This document shows, in pieces, positions 1 through 8,429 of a stretch of DNA of 64,000 nucleotides. The stretch's first letter is position 1. Every line of letters begins with the position of its first letter. Source of the DNA: Burkholderiales bacterium (lineage in GTDB: Bacteria; Pseudomonadota; Gammaproteobacteria; Burkholderiales; Burkholderiaceae_C). The stretch is from the NCBI GenBank assembly GCA_016213325.1, contig JACRAY010000026.1, positions 1 through 64,000 on the forward strand, written 5' to 3'. A model generated the notes under the pieces. It made no database searches. It was not told where the DNA came from and saw nothing but the letters and a program-made list of their open reading frames with translations. Position numbers and translations under genes: made by a program.

Positions 1-1
1 G

Positions 2-961
2 TACTGCTCGTCCAACGAGGACTTCGTCGACGCCGCGGCCGTAGCCGACGTGATCGGCATCGAGATCGAGCACGTGAACTTCGCGGCCGACTACAAGGAC
101 CGTGTGTTCGCCGAGTTCCTGCGCGAGTACCAGGCGGGCCGCACGCCCAACCCCGACGTGCTGTGCAACGCCGAGATCAAGTTCAAGGCTTTCCTCGACC
201 ACGCGATGCGGCTCGGCGCCGAAAAGATCGCCACCGGCCACTACGCCCGCGTGCGCGAACGCGACGGCCGGTTCGAGCTGTTGAAGGGCCTGGACGAAAC
301 CAAGGACCAGAGCTACTTCCTGCACCGGCTGGACCAGTCGCAGTTGTCCAAGACGCTGTTCCCGGTGGGCGAGTTGCGCAAGACCGAGGTGCGGCGCATC
401 GCTGCGGAGATCGGCTTGCCGAACGCGAGGAAGAAGGACTCCACCGGCATCTGCTTCATCGGCGAGCGGCCGTTCCGCGAATTCCTCAACCGCTACATCG
501 CGCGCGAGCCGGGGCCGATCAAGGACGAGAAGGGCCGCACCATCGGAAAGCACGAGGGCCTGTCGTTCTATACGCTGGGCCAGCGGCAGGGGCTGGGCAT
601 CGGCGGCATCAAGGCGAAGGGCGCGCAACGCGGTGGCGGCGACCACGCGCCGTGGTTCGTGGCGCGCAAGGACGTGGCGAGGAACACGCTGTACGTGGTG
701 CAGGGGCATGAGCACCCGTGGCTGCTGTCGCCCGCGCTGCAGGCGGACGATGCGAGCTGGGTCGCGGGCGTGGCCCCGCCGGCGGGCCGCTATGGCGCGA
801 AGACGCGCTACCGGCAAGCCGATGCGGCGTGCACGCTGTCGGGAGCGGGCGATGCGCAGTTCCGGCTGGACTTCGACGAGCCGCAGTGGGCGGTGACGCC
901 GGGGCAGTCGGCGGTGGTGTACGACGGCGAGGTCTGCCTGGGCGGCGGGGTGATCGTGTAG
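2..961 (+). CDS. mnmA: tRNA-specific 2-thiouridylase MnmA (5' end missing)
   Basis: MnmA installs the 2-thio group on U34 of Lys, Glu and Gln tRNAs in the cytoplasm, using ATP and a persulfide relayed from IscS/TusE. The reading frame is already open at base 2, so the N-terminal PP-loop (roughly 40-50 residues of a usual ~370) lies outside the window. Visible family motifs are [12 protein letters not shown] with the first catalytic Cys, [16 protein letters not shown], and [12 protein letters not shown] with the second catalytic Cys. The C-terminal barrel follows, ending GGGVIV. The stop TAG sits on the edge of a small palindrome shared with another locus at 41.4 kb. Identification is secure and nothing looks broken apart from the window edge. 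Confidence 0.97.
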   Translation, partial: YCSSNEDFVDAAAVADVIGIEIEHVNFAADYKDRVFAEFLREYQAGRTPNPDVLCNAEIKFKAFLDHAMRLGAEKIATGHYARVRERDGRFELLKGLDETKDQSYFLHRLDQSQLSKTLFPVGELRKTEVRRIAAEIGLPNARKKDSTGICFIGERPFREFLNRYIAREPGPIKDEKGRTIGKHEGLSFYTLGQRQGLGIGGIKAKGAQRGGGDHAPWFVARKDVARNTLYVVQGHEHPWLLSPALQADDASWVAGVAPPAGRYGAKTRYRQADAACTLSGAGDAQFRLDFDEPQWAVTPGQSAVVYDGEVCLGGGVIV

Positions 962-985
962 CTGGGGTTTCACCCCAGCCTGCCT
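962..985. repeat. REP-like palindrome after mnmA
   Basis: The core is GCTGGGG-TTTCA-CCCCAGC, a perfect 7-bp stem. It matches the two hairpins at 41403-41463 almost base for base, including the CCAGCC flank. There is no T-tract, so it is more likely a dispersed REP-type element than an intrinsic terminator. Confidence 0.6.
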
Positions 986-1003
986 TCCATTAGAGTGGGC
1001 CAC

Positions 1004-2653
1004 ATGCTCACCGCCGAAGAACTCTCCCGGTTCCCGTTGCTCGCACAAGTGCCGCGTGCCGATCTGGAGCGGCTGGCGGCTTCGGCGCCGGACATCCACC
1101 TCGAGGCCGGCGAATACGCCGTGCACGAAGGCGAGGAGCGCGCGCTCTTCCTCGTGCTGGAAGGCGAGCTCGAAGTCACGCGCCAGATGGACGGCGTAGC
1201 CCGCGTGGTGGGCAAGCGCACCCCCGGCCAATACCACGGCGAAGTGCCGATCGCCATGGGCACGCCCTTCCTCGGCGGCGCGCGCGCTTCGCAGCCGACC
1301 CGCCTGGTGCGCATCGGCGTGCGCCAGTACTACGCGCTGGCCGCCGCCTGCCCACAGGTGGCAGAAGAAATCGGCAGGATGGCGGCCGAGCGCATGGGCG
1401 GGCTGCGAGGGATGGCCAGGGAAGCGCCGGTGCCGCAAGCGGTGGTGTGCGGGCACCGCTGGGACACGGCCTGCCATGAGCTGCGCCACTTCCTGGCGCG
1501 CAACCAGGTGGCTTTCGACTGGGTGACGCCCGAAGAAGCCGGCACTTCGCCGCAATGGCGGGGGCCCGCGTTGCGCGACGGCGATTTTCCGGCGGTGTGC
1601 CTGAAGGACGGCGGCATCATGGTGAAGCCGCCGCCGCGCGAGCTGGCACGCCGGCTCGGCTTGCAGATCCAGGCGAAGCTGCCGGAGTACGACACCGTGA
1701 TCGTCGGTGCCGGGCCCGCGGGGCTGGCCGCCGCCGTGTATGGCGCATCCGAGGGGCTGAAGACGCTGGTAGTGGAGCGCGAGGCACCGGGCGGGCAGGC
1801 CGGCACATCGTCCCGCATCGAGAACTACCTGGGCTTTCCCAACGGCTTGTCGGGCGACGAACTGGCGATGCGCGCGCTGCTGCAGGCGCGCCGGCTGGGC
1901 GCCGAAATCCTCGTCACACGCAGCATCGAGCGCATCGACCCGGTGGCGCGCTGGATCTACCTGGACGGCGGCGAAGTGCTGCGCGCGCGCAGCGTGATCC
2001 TGGCCACCGGCGTGAGCTGGCGGCGCATGGACGTGGAAGGCTTGGCCCGGCTGATCGGCAAGGGCATCTATTACGGCGCCGCGCGCAGCGAAGCGGACGC
2101 GGCGCAGGGGCTCGACATCCACCTGGTCGGCGCGGGCAATTCGGCCGGGCAGGCGGCGCTGTTCTTCGCCAACCACGCGCGCCAGGTGACGCTGCTGGTG
2201 CGCGGCGACTCGCTGGAGAAGGGCATGTCGCACTACCTGGTGGAACAGCTGCGCCGCAAGTCGAACATCGCGGTGGCGCTCAACTGCGAGGTGCTGGGTG
2301 TGCACGGAACCGACCACCTGTCCGCGGTCGACATCGCGGACCGCGTGGCGGGCACGGTGCGACGCGAGGACAGCGCCGGCTTGTTCGTCTTCATCGGCGC
2401 CGATGCGCAGACCGGCTGGTTGCCGCCGGAGATCGCACGCGACCCGCGCGGCTACGTGGTGACGGGCGCCGACGTGGTGAAGTCGGGCGCGTGGTCGCAG
2501 CCGCGCGACCCGTACCTGCTGGAGACCAGCGTGCCCGGCATCTTCGCCTGCGGCGACGTGCGGTTGAGCCCGGTGAAGCGCGTGGCGGCTGCGGTGGGCG
2601 AAGGCAGCATGGCGATCGCGTTCACGCACCAGTACCTGGCGACAGCGAAGTAA
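1004..2653 (+). CDS. cNMP-binding domain fused to thioredoxin-reductase-like FAD/NAD(P)H oxidoreductase
   Basis: The 549-residue protein has three parts. Residues ~5-125 are a Crp-like cyclic-nucleotide-binding domain (LFLVLEGELEV, GQYHGEVP). Residues ~140-220 are a linker domain. From ~228 to the end is a pyridine-nucleotide-disulfide oxidoreductase fold with an FAD Rossmann motif (VIVGAGPAGLAAA), an NAD(P)H motif (LVGAGNSAGQAA) and the FAD-closing GIFACGDVR. The CxxC redox pair of true thioredoxin reductases is absent; the equivalent stretch reads LIGKGIYYGAARSEAD. I chose ATG 1004 over GTG 995 because the cNMP domain begins directly after it. The substrate is unknown. Cyclic-nucleotide control of an oxidase or reductase is inferred from the architecture. 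Confidence 0.85.
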   Translation: MLTAEELSRFPLLAQVPRADLERLAASAPDIHLEAGEYAVHEGEERALFLVLEGELEVTRQMDGVARVVGKRTPGQYHGEVPIAMGTPFLGGARASQPTRLVRIGVRQYYALAAACPQVAEEIGRMAAERMGGLRGMAREAPVPQAVVCGHRWDTACHELRHFLARNQVAFDWVTPEEAGTSPQWRGPALRDGDFPAVCLKDGGIMVKPPPRELARRLGLQIQAKLPEYDTVIVGAGPAGLAAAVYGASEGLKTLVVEREAPGGQAGTSSRIENYLGFPNGLSGDELAMRALLQARRLGAEILVTRSIERIDPVARWIYLDGGEVLRARSVILATGVSWRRMDVEGLARLIGKGIYYGAARSEADAAQGLDIHLVGAGNSAGQAALFFANHARQVTLLVRGDSLEKGMSHYLVEQLRRKSNIAVALNCEVLGVHGTDHLSAVDIADRVAGTVRREDSAGLFVFIGADAQTGWLPPEIARDPRGYVVTGADVVKSGAWSQPRDPYLLETSVPGIFACGDVRLSPVKRVAAAVGEGSMAIAFTHQYLATAK

Positions 2654-2663
2654 CCGGCTTCCT

Positions 2664-3179
2664 TCACGCCTTCGCGCACTTCGCGACGGTATCCCACGTG
2701 CGGGTCGTCACATCCTTGCCGAAAGTCTTCTCGATCAGCGTCATGAACAGCGGGGTGTCGTCCAGCGGCTGGTAGGCGGTGAGCACTTCGGTGCCGCGCA
2801 TTCCCAGGATGCGCGCGTGTCCGAGCGTGGCAGGGAGCCTGGGCACGGTTTGCGGCGCCTCGCGCAGGAAAGTCACCACCCGCTTGGCGTCCTTGGGCAG
2901 CTTGTGCGCCGCAAACGGGTCGGCATCCAGCAGCGCCTGCAGCTCGGCCACCGACCGCACGATGGTGGCGAAGCTGCGGCCCAGCGACTGTTCCATCGCG
3001 GCCTCGGCCTTCTTCTGCAGCGACGCATTGGAGGCGCTGCGCGAGTCGAACACCACGTTGCCGCTGGCGAGCACGGTCTTCACGTTGCTGAAGCCGGCCG
3101 ACTCGAAAGCCGCCTTCAGCTCGGGCATCTTCGCGTTCATGGGGCTCACCCCGCGCAGCAAGGCTACGTAGCGTGGCAT
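2664..3179 (-). CDS. DUF1697 domain-containing protein
   Basis: This 171-residue cytoplasmic protein opens with the family hallmark YVALLRGVSPMNAKMPELK and continues with SGNVVFDS. The whole length corresponds to the DUF1697 fold, whose biochemical role is not known. It is the last gene of the compact minus-strand series MFS-ssb-membrane protein-DUF1697, starting 4 nt after the upstream stop, so it is probably co-transcribed. Its 3' end faces the oxidoreductase gene with 10 bases between them. No catalytic residues can be assigned. Confidence 0.85.
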   Translation of the reverse strand: MPRYVALLRGVSPMNAKMPELKAAFESAGFSNVKTVLASGNVVFDSRSASNASLQKKAEAAMEQSLGRSFATIVRSVAELQALLDADPFAAHKLPKDAKRVVTFLREAPQTVPRLPATLGHARILGMRGTEVLTAYQPLDDTPLFMTLIEKTFGKDVTTRTWDTVAKCAKA

Positions 3180-3183
3180 GGCT

Positions 3184-3684
3184 TCACAGCGCGGCGCGCC
3201 ACTGGGCGCGGCGCAGGCGGTCTTTGTCCAGGCTGGTCCATAGCGGCGCCCAATACAGCTTGCCGGCCACGCAGCGCCCTTCGCTGCGCAGCACCGTGCC
3301 CGCCGGCACCGGCTCGCGGCGCAGCAGCCAGTGCACGCCGTCGGCTTCCAGCTCGGGCGTGGTGAGCGTGAGCGTCACGGCATCGGGCGCCGGCGCCTCG
3401 ACCTTCATCTTCACGGAAACGGTCGCCAGTGCCTTGTGCAGCATCGGCCCGGGCGGCACGCCGCTCTGGTTGAAGCCGAGCGGGCCCACGGGCAGCGGCC
3501 GGGTGCACAGCCGCCGTGCCAGCGACTGCTGCGACGACTCGAACTGGAGCACCGCGGCCGCCAGCTTGGCGTCGGGCGAGGCCAGCGGCGGTGCGGCCAG
3601 GAACTGGCCGAAGCCGACGGCTGCCACCAGCAGCAGCAGCGGGGGCAGCCACTGGTCCAGCGACAGCTTGCTGCCGCGCAGCAC
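3184..3684 (-). CDS. membrane-anchored protein of unknown function
   Basis: The frame encodes 166 residues from a GTG start. A single hydrophobic segment near residues 13-30 (WLPPLLLLVAAVGFGQFLAA) looks like an uncleaved inner-membrane anchor, followed by a periplasmic region of about 135 residues with two cysteines. I do not recognise the family. The reading is supported by tight packing: it starts 8 nt after the ssb stop and ends 4 nt before the DUF1697 start, all on the same strand. A pilus-assembly or secretion minor component is possible but unsupported. Confidence 0.6.
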   Translation of the reverse strand: MLRGSKLSLDQWLPPLLLLVAAVGFGQFLAAPPLASPDAKLAAAVLQFESSQQSLARRLCTRPLPVGPLGFNQSGVPPGPMLHKALATVSVKMKVEAPAPDAVTLTLTTPELEADGVHWLLRREPVPAGTVLRSEGRCVAGKLYWAPLWTSLDKDRLRRAQWRAAL

Positions 3685-3692
3685 GGCAGGCG

Positions 3693-4184
3693 TCAGAACG
3701 GGATGTCGTCGTCCATGTCGTCGAAGCCGGTGGAAGGCTTCGACGCGGGCTTGGCGGCGCCGCCACCGGCGGGCGCGGACGGGCGCGGGGCCGGCGCGCG
3801 GCGCTGGCCGCCGCCGTCGTCGTCACCGCCCGAGGGCCCGCCCATGCCCTGGCGGCTGCCCAGCAGCTGCATTTCGGTGGCGATGATGTCGGTGGACTGC
3901 TTCTCGATGCCGTCCTTGTCGGTGTACTTGCGGTACACCAGGCGGCCTTCGACGTAGATGGGGTTGCCCTTCTTCACGTATTCGCCGGCAATCTCGGCCA
4001 GCCGGTCGAAGAAGGTGACGCGGTGCCACTGGGTCTCTTCCACCAGCTCGCCGCTGGTCTTGTCCTTGCGCTTGCTGGACGTGGCCACGCTGACGTTGGC
4101 GACGGCCTGGCCGGACGGCAGGTAACGGATTTCGGGGTCGCGGCCGCAATTGCCGACCAGGATGACTTTGTTGACGGATGCCAT
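3693..4184 (-). CDS. ssb: single-stranded DNA-binding protein
   Basis: SSB coats single-stranded DNA during replication, recombination and repair. Of 163 residues, 1-~110 are the OB fold ([45 protein letters not shown]). Residues ~111-155 are a Gly/Pro/Ala-rich disordered linker. The last residues are DDDIPF, the acidic tip that recruits partner proteins. Start and length fit the family. The gene lies downstream of an MFS gene and about 5 kb from uvrA; no LexA-type box was seen between them. Confidence 0.98.
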   Translation of the reverse strand: MASVNKVILVGNCGRDPEIRYLPSGQAVANVSVATSSKRKDKTSGELVEETQWHRVTFFDRLAEIAGEYVKKGNPIYVEGRLVYRKYTDKDGIEKQSTDIIATEMQLLGSRQGMGGPSGGDDDGGGQRRAPAPRPSAPAGGGAAKPASKPSTGFDDMDDDIPF

Positions 4185-4222
4185 GACGTATGTCCCTTGT
4201 GAATCGGGTGATTATCCCTTCC

Positions 4223-5482
4223 CTACGTCGCACGGGCTTCGTCGGCCAGGACCTCTTCGGCCGACTTTGCCGCCTGCGGCGCTCGCATGGGCCAGGCTGC
4301 GGCCAGCCAGACCGCCGTCAAGGCGGCGCACGCAGCAAAGAGCCCGCTAACACCAACGTTCTTGGCGAGCCAGCCGCCGACTGCGCCGCCGGCAAAAAAT
4401 CCCAAGGATTGCAGTGTGTTGTACACACCGAGCGCCGAGCCGCGCAGGTGCGCGGGCGCCAGCCGCGACGCCATGCTGGGCTGGGTGGCCTCCAGGATGT
4501 TGAAGCCGCAGAAGAAGGCGAACAGCAGCAGGCCCAGCACCCACACGCCCGGGTTGCCCGCGGCGAGCAGCAGGCCCAGCTGCACCAGCAGGATCACGGC
4601 TATGCTGGCCAGAAACACCGCGCGCAGGTAGCCGCGCCGCTCCAGCGGAAACAGCGTGAAGCCCATCACCACGAAAGAGGCCAGCACGGCCGGCAGGTAG
4701 ACCGCCCAGTGCGACTCCTTGGCCAGCCCCGCCTGCACCAGCAGCGCCGGGATCGCCACCCACATCGCGAGCTGCACCGCATGCAGCACGAACACGCCCA
4801 CGTCGAGCCGCAGCAACTGCCCATGGGCGAGCACTTCAGACAGCCGCCCGCGCGGCTGGTCCCTGTGCTGCACGGGCTCGGGCGGCGCGCCCCACAGCAC
4901 GATGGCGATGCAGCCGAGCGCGAGCCCTCCCGTGAGCACGAACAGCCCAGCCAGGCCCACCCAGCCGGCCAGCACCGGCCCGGCCACCAGCGACAGCGCA
5001 AAGGTGAGCCCGATGCTGGCGCCCACCATCGCCATGGCCTTGGTACGCACTTCGTCGCGCGTCAGGTCGGCCAGCAGCGCCGTCACCGCGGCCGACACCG
5101 CGCCGGCCCCCTGCAGCGAACGCCCCACCACCAGCCAGAAGACGTCAGGCGCGGCCGCCGCCACGAAACTGCCGGCCGCAAAGATGACCAGCCCGATGCA
5201 GATGACGCGCTTGCGGCCGAACCGGTCGGACGCCATGCCGAAGGGAATCTGCAGCAGGCCTTGTGTCAGGCCGTAGATGCCCATGGCCAACCCGACGAGC
5301 GCGGGGTCGCTGCCGCCGGGGTAGCGCGCCGCTTCCAGCGCGAACACGGGCAGCACGAGGAACAGGCCCAGCATGCGCGATGCGAAGACGGCGGCCAGCG
5401 CCGCGCTGGCCTGCCTTTCGGAGGGCGTCATGCGGCTGGCGGGTGTAGCGGAGGCTGGAGGGTTCACCGGGAAGTCATGCAA
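4223..5482 (-). CDS. MFS transporter (drug-efflux type)
   Basis: The protein has 419 residues with about 12 hydrophobic helices. It carries the MFS loop 2-3 signature (GMASDRFGRKRVI, residues ~83-95) and motif-C-like helices (GRSLQGAGAVSAAVTALLADL). It is an inner-membrane secondary transporter, and the sequence resembles YajR/Bcr-like efflux pumps. The substrate cannot be read from sequence. The true start may be Met18 (MTPSERQAS), because residues 1-17 are Pro/Ala-rich and precede the first helix. It heads the MFS-ssb-membrane protein-DUF1697 strand run and is 38 nt from ssb. Confidence 0.9.
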   Translation of the reverse strand: MHDFPVNPPASATPASRMTPSERQASAALAAVFASRMLGLFLVLPVFALEAARYPGGSDPALVGLAMGIYGLTQGLLQIPFGMASDRFGRKRVICIGLVIFAAGSFVAAAAPDVFWLVVGRSLQGAGAVSAAVTALLADLTRDEVRTKAMAMVGASIGLTFALSLVAGPVLAGWVGLAGLFVLTGGLALGCIAIVLWGAPPEPVQHRDQPRGRLSEVLAHGQLLRLDVGVFVLHAVQLAMWVAIPALLVQAGLAKESHWAVYLPAVLASFVVMGFTLFPLERRGYLRAVFLASIAVILLVQLGLLLAAGNPGVWVLGLLLFAFFCGFNILEATQPSMASRLAPAHLRGSALGVYNTLQSLGFFAGGAVGGWLAKNVGVSGLFAACAALTAVWLAAAWPMRAPQAAKSAEEVLADEARAT

Positions 5483-5551
5483 GAACCGCGCCCCTGGGGG
5501 CCGGCAGACCCCGCATTCTCCGGCATCGATTGCAGGGGCGGCTGACGAAAG

Positions 5552-6229
5552 TCAGCCCAGCGTGCCGTGTTGCAACTGCCGGCAGCGGCCCAGCCGCGCG
5601 GCCAGGCCGTCGTTGCGGGTCGCGACGACGAATGCCATGCCATGGGCCCGCGCCAGTGCGGCCATGTGATCGTACAGGTCCGAAGCCGACTCTTCGTCGA
5701 GCTCGCCCTCGGGCTCATCGGCCAGCACGCAGTCGGGGCGCCCCGCGACGGCTCGCGCCAGAGCGCCAAGCTGGCGCTGCAAGGGTGACAGCTCCGCCGG
5801 CCGGAAGGCGGCACGCCGCGCGAGGCCGACTGCCTCCAGCGCCTCCATGGCATGTTGCTGCATGTGAGCCCGCTCGCCCAGCGTCCACATATGCATGGTC
5901 ACGTTGTCCAGCAGCGAGAACTCGGGCAGCAGGTAATGCAGCTTGTACATGAAGGCGATGTGGCGCTTGCGCACGCGCGCGAGCTCCTCACGGTCGAGCT
6001 GGCCCAGGTCGCGGCCGTGCAGCCGCACCGTGCCGGCGGTGGGCGGCTCCAGCCCCCCCAGCACGTGCAGCAGCGTGCTCTTGCCGCTGCCGTCCGCACC
6101 GATGATGCCCAGCGAGTCGCCGCGCCGCGCTTCCAGGTCCACCTTCGCCAGCACGGTCACGTCGAGGTTGCCGCTGGCAAAGCGCTTGCCGAGGCCGGCG
6201 GCCTGCAGCACGGGTGCATTCGAGTCCAT
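5552..6229 (-). CDS. LolD-like ABC ATPase with degenerate motifs
   Basis: The 225 residues follow the LolD/MacB ATPase fold. Walker A is G44ADGSGKST and Walker B is VLADEPEGELD with Glu172. Three normally invariant sites are changed: the Q-loop Gln (YQ in LolD) is Lys96 in MYKLHYLLPEF; the LSGGQ signature reads LSPLQ (147-151); and the H-loop His is Arg205 in VATRNDGL. No LolC/E-type permease lies nearby. Nucleotide binding looks possible but hydrolysis and dimer closure are doubtful. It may be a regulatory or decaying paralog. It is divergent from the response regulator at 6265, with 35 nt between them. Confidence 0.85.
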   Translation of the reverse strand: MDSNAPVLQAAGLGKRFASGNLDVTVLAKVDLEARRGDSLGIIGADGSGKSTLLHVLGGLEPPTAGTVRLHGRDLGQLDREELARVRKRHIAFMYKLHYLLPEFSLLDNVTMHMWTLGERAHMQQHAMEALEAVGLARRAAFRPAELSPLQRQLGALARAVAGRPDCVLADEPEGELDEESASDLYDHMAALARAHGMAFVVATRNDGLAARLGRCRQLQHGTLG

Positions 6230-6264
6230 GGCCGAATGCTAGCCGGAAGCATTACCATCGCGCC

Positions 6265-6651
6265 ATGTCCCAGCGACGCAAGATCCTGCTGATCGACGAT
6301 GACGAGGCGACGCTGGCGGCGCTGAAGGTGAAGCTGTCCGCCACCTACCGGCTGGTGACGACCTCCGAGCCCCGGCAGGCGCTGGGCCTGGCCCTGCAAC
6401 ACAAACCCGACCTGATCCTGTGCGACATCGAGATGCCGGGGCATGGCGGGCCGGCGGTCGCCGCCGAAATGGACGCGAACGCCGAAACCGCGGCCATCCC
6501 CTTCATCTACCTGACCGGCGTGGTCTCGCCGGTGCAGGCGCGCGACATGGATGAAACGCTGGGCGGCAAGCCCTGCGTGGCCAAGGGCGGGCCCTTGCCC
6601 TTGCTGCTGAGCCGCATCGAGTCGGCACTGGCGCCGCCGGGCGCGGCCTGA
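6265..6651 (+). CDS. single-domain response regulator (CheY-like)
   Basis: The protein is 128 residues and consists only of a receiver domain. The acidic pocket is D11-D12-D13 (LLIDDDE), the phospho-acceptor is Asp54 (LILCDIEMPG), and the switch residue is the Thr of FIYLTG. The conserved Lys appears in VAKGG, although the usual KP is not present. There is no output domain, so it would act by protein-protein contact. No cognate kinase is adjacent. ATG 6265 gives the usual start just before the first beta strand. The last ~145 bases are also read antisense by the QueA-like gene. Confidence 0.85.
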   Translation: MSQRRKILLIDDDEATLAALKVKLSATYRLVTTSEPRQALGLALQHKPDLILCDIEMPGHGGPAVAAEMDANAETAAIPFIYLTGVVSPVQARDMDETLGGKPCVAKGGPLPLLLSRIESALAPPGAA

Positions 6652-7676
6652 GCCTCCAGCAGCACGCTGTCGCCGAATTCGTGCGTCAGGTAGCCGGCCG
6701 ACTCCAGTTCAGCCGAGGCTGCGCGCAGCACAGGGTCCGGCGCGAAAGCGCGCAGCAGTTCGTAGTGGCTGGTGCCGGGCTCGTGGGTGCCGCTGACGAT
6801 GGCGTCGACCACCCGCAAGGTGGTGTGGCTGCCGATGCGCTGGTCGGCGATGCCCGGGCCTGCGCGCAGGCGTCCGCCGGCAGCCGCGTGTTCGAGTGCG
6901 CGTGTCACGGTGGTGCCCAGCGCGATCACGCGGCCGCCGTTCCAGCGGGCCTCGGTGACGGCGTCCGCGGTGGCCTGGGGGATGTCGTAGGGCTCGTCCA
7001 GCGGCAGCCGCGCGTCCAGTTCGTCGTCGCCGGTGGATGAGATGCCGGCCGCATGCGTGAGGGTTGCGAACGCGACACCGCGCGCCTTCAGCGCTGAGAG
7101 CAGCGCCCAGTCGAGCACGAAGCCCGCCGACGGCGGCTCGAAAGCCACCGGCCGCGCGGCCACACGCGTCCACACGTCCCATAGCGCCAGCGGTTCGTGC
7201 ATGTGCGCGTACTGGATCGGCCGGCCGTGGCGCGCAAGCCCGGTCCAGATCCAGTCGACCGGGCCTTCGAACTTCAGCGAGACAAGGCGCGGGTGGTCCA
7301 GCGTGCGCAGCACAGTCGCGCGCAGCGGTCCCAGCAGCAGCAGGTCGCCCGCCACCACCTGCGGCGGCAATGGCCGGTGCTCCGTCGGCGTGCGATGGTC
7401 GCCTTCGCCGAACAGCACCGCCGTGAACTGGCGCAAGTCGTCGGCCAGGAGCGACCGGCGGCCCGCGAGCCGCACTTCGACCTCGCGGCCGGTGCGCCAG
7501 TGCGTGCCGCACAGGCTGGCAGGCAGCGTCGCCGCGTCGTTGGCCACCAGCAGGTCGCCTGCATACAGGTAGTCGGCCAGCCGCGAGCGCGGCGCATGCT
7601 GCATGCGGCCCGCGGCGTCGACCACCAGCAGGCGCGCCTGCGCGGGGCGTTGCGCGGCTTGCGTGGCGGCCTTCAT
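6507..7676 (-). CDS. QueA-like S-adenosylmethionine:tRNA ribosyltransferase-isomerase family protein
   Basis: Canonical QueA transfers and isomerises the AdoMet ribosyl group onto 7-aminomethyl-deazaguanine in tRNA. This 389-residue protein keeps the family layout (DLLVANDAATLPASL, RVIALGTTVTRALEH, YELLRAFA) but is strongly divergent, for example at the AGLHF-type loop, which reads SAGFVLDWALL. It is likely a paralog with a different substrate. Its start overlaps the upstream SDR stop as ATGA (7673-7676), implying translational coupling. The last ~48 codons run antisense through the response regulator and are Ser-rich and unlike the family, suggesting loss of the original stop near 6650. Confidence 0.75.
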   Translation of the reverse strand: MKAATQAAQRPAQARLLVVDAAGRMQHAPRSRLADYLYAGDLLVANDAATLPASLCGTHWRTGREVEVRLAGRRSLLADDLRQFTAVLFGEGDHRTPTEHRPLPPQVVAGDLLLLGPLRATVLRTLDHPRLVSLKFEGPVDWIWTGLARHGRPIQYAHMHEPLALWDVWTRVAARPVAFEPPSAGFVLDWALLSALKARGVAFATLTHAAGISSTGDDELDARLPLDEPYDIPQATADAVTEARWNGGRVIALGTTVTRALEHAAAGGRLRAGPGIADQRIGSHTTLRVVDAIVSGTHEPGTSHYELLRAFAPDPVLRAASAELESAGYLTHEFGDSVLLEAQAAPGGASADSMRLSSKGKGPPLATQGLPPSVSSMSRACTGETTPVR

Positions 7677-8350
7677 GCGAGGGCCTCCAGCAATTCGGCG
7701 GCGGACTGCGCCGGCTGCTTCAGCGTCGAGCGGTCGCCATCGGGCAGGGCCTGCGCATGCATCGGCGTGTCCATGTCGCCGGGATCGTGCGCGACCACGC
7801 GGATGCCGTGCTCGCACAGCTCCTCGTCCCAGATGCGGCTCAGGTGCGCCAGCGCCGCCTTGCTCGCGCCGTAGGCGCCCCAGCCGGCATAGGCGCTGAC
7901 GGCGGCGTCGCTGGAGATGTTGACCACCCGCGGATGCCGCCCCTGCCGCGCCGACGCGGCCAGCGCGCCCAGCAACGCCTTGGTCAGGCGGAAGGGCCCG
8001 AGCAGGTTGGCAGCGAGCGCAGCCTCGAAGTCTTCGCATTCGGTGTCAGCCAGCGGCACCAGCGGCACCGGGCCCAGGCTCGACGCGTTGTTGACCAGCA
8101 GGTCGACGCCGCCCAGCAGCGATGTGACCTGCAGCGCAAGCGGGTGGATCGCATCCTTGCGCGAAACATCGCCGACGATGCCGTGGGTGCCGGGCAGGCG
8201 CTGCGCCAGCGCGTGCACCTTCAGCGCGTTGCGCGCAATGAAGGCGACCTGCGCACCGGCTGCATGGAGTTGTTCGACCAGGGCGAGGCCGAGCCCTGAA
8301 GTGCCGCCGGTAACGACGGCGCGGATGTCCTTGAGTGCTGCGTGGTTCAT
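7673..8350 (-). CDS. short-chain dehydrogenase/reductase
   Basis: The protein is 225 residues with a classical SDR layout: the cofactor motif TGGTSGLG (residues ~13-20), NNASSLG, the catalytic Ser in NISSDAAVS, and YGASK (Tyr/Lys). It would be a cytosolic NAD(P)(H)-dependent alcohol or carbonyl oxidoreductase of unknown substrate. I chose ATG 8350 because it directly precedes the first beta strand; longer upstream reading is non-conserved. It is the first gene of a two-gene unit with the QueA-like gene and is divergent from an XRE-cupin regulator 79 nt away, which is a plausible controller. Confidence 0.9.
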   Translation of the reverse strand: MNHAALKDIRAVVTGGTSGLGLALVEQLHAAGAQVAFIARNALKVHALAQRLPGTHGIVGDVSRKDAIHPLALQVTSLLGGVDLLVNNASSLGPVPLVPLADTECEDFEAALAANLLGPFRLTKALLGALAASARQGRHPRVVNISSDAAVSAYAGWGAYGASKAALAHLSRIWDEELCEHGIRVVAHDPGDMDTPMHAQALPDGDRSTLKQPAQSAAELLEALA

Positions 8351-8429
8351 GGGGACCACGATAGGGACGGCGCTGCGATTCACCCAGCGGCTTGTCCAAC
8401 GGATTGGCAAATGGTCACAATCCCAGCCC

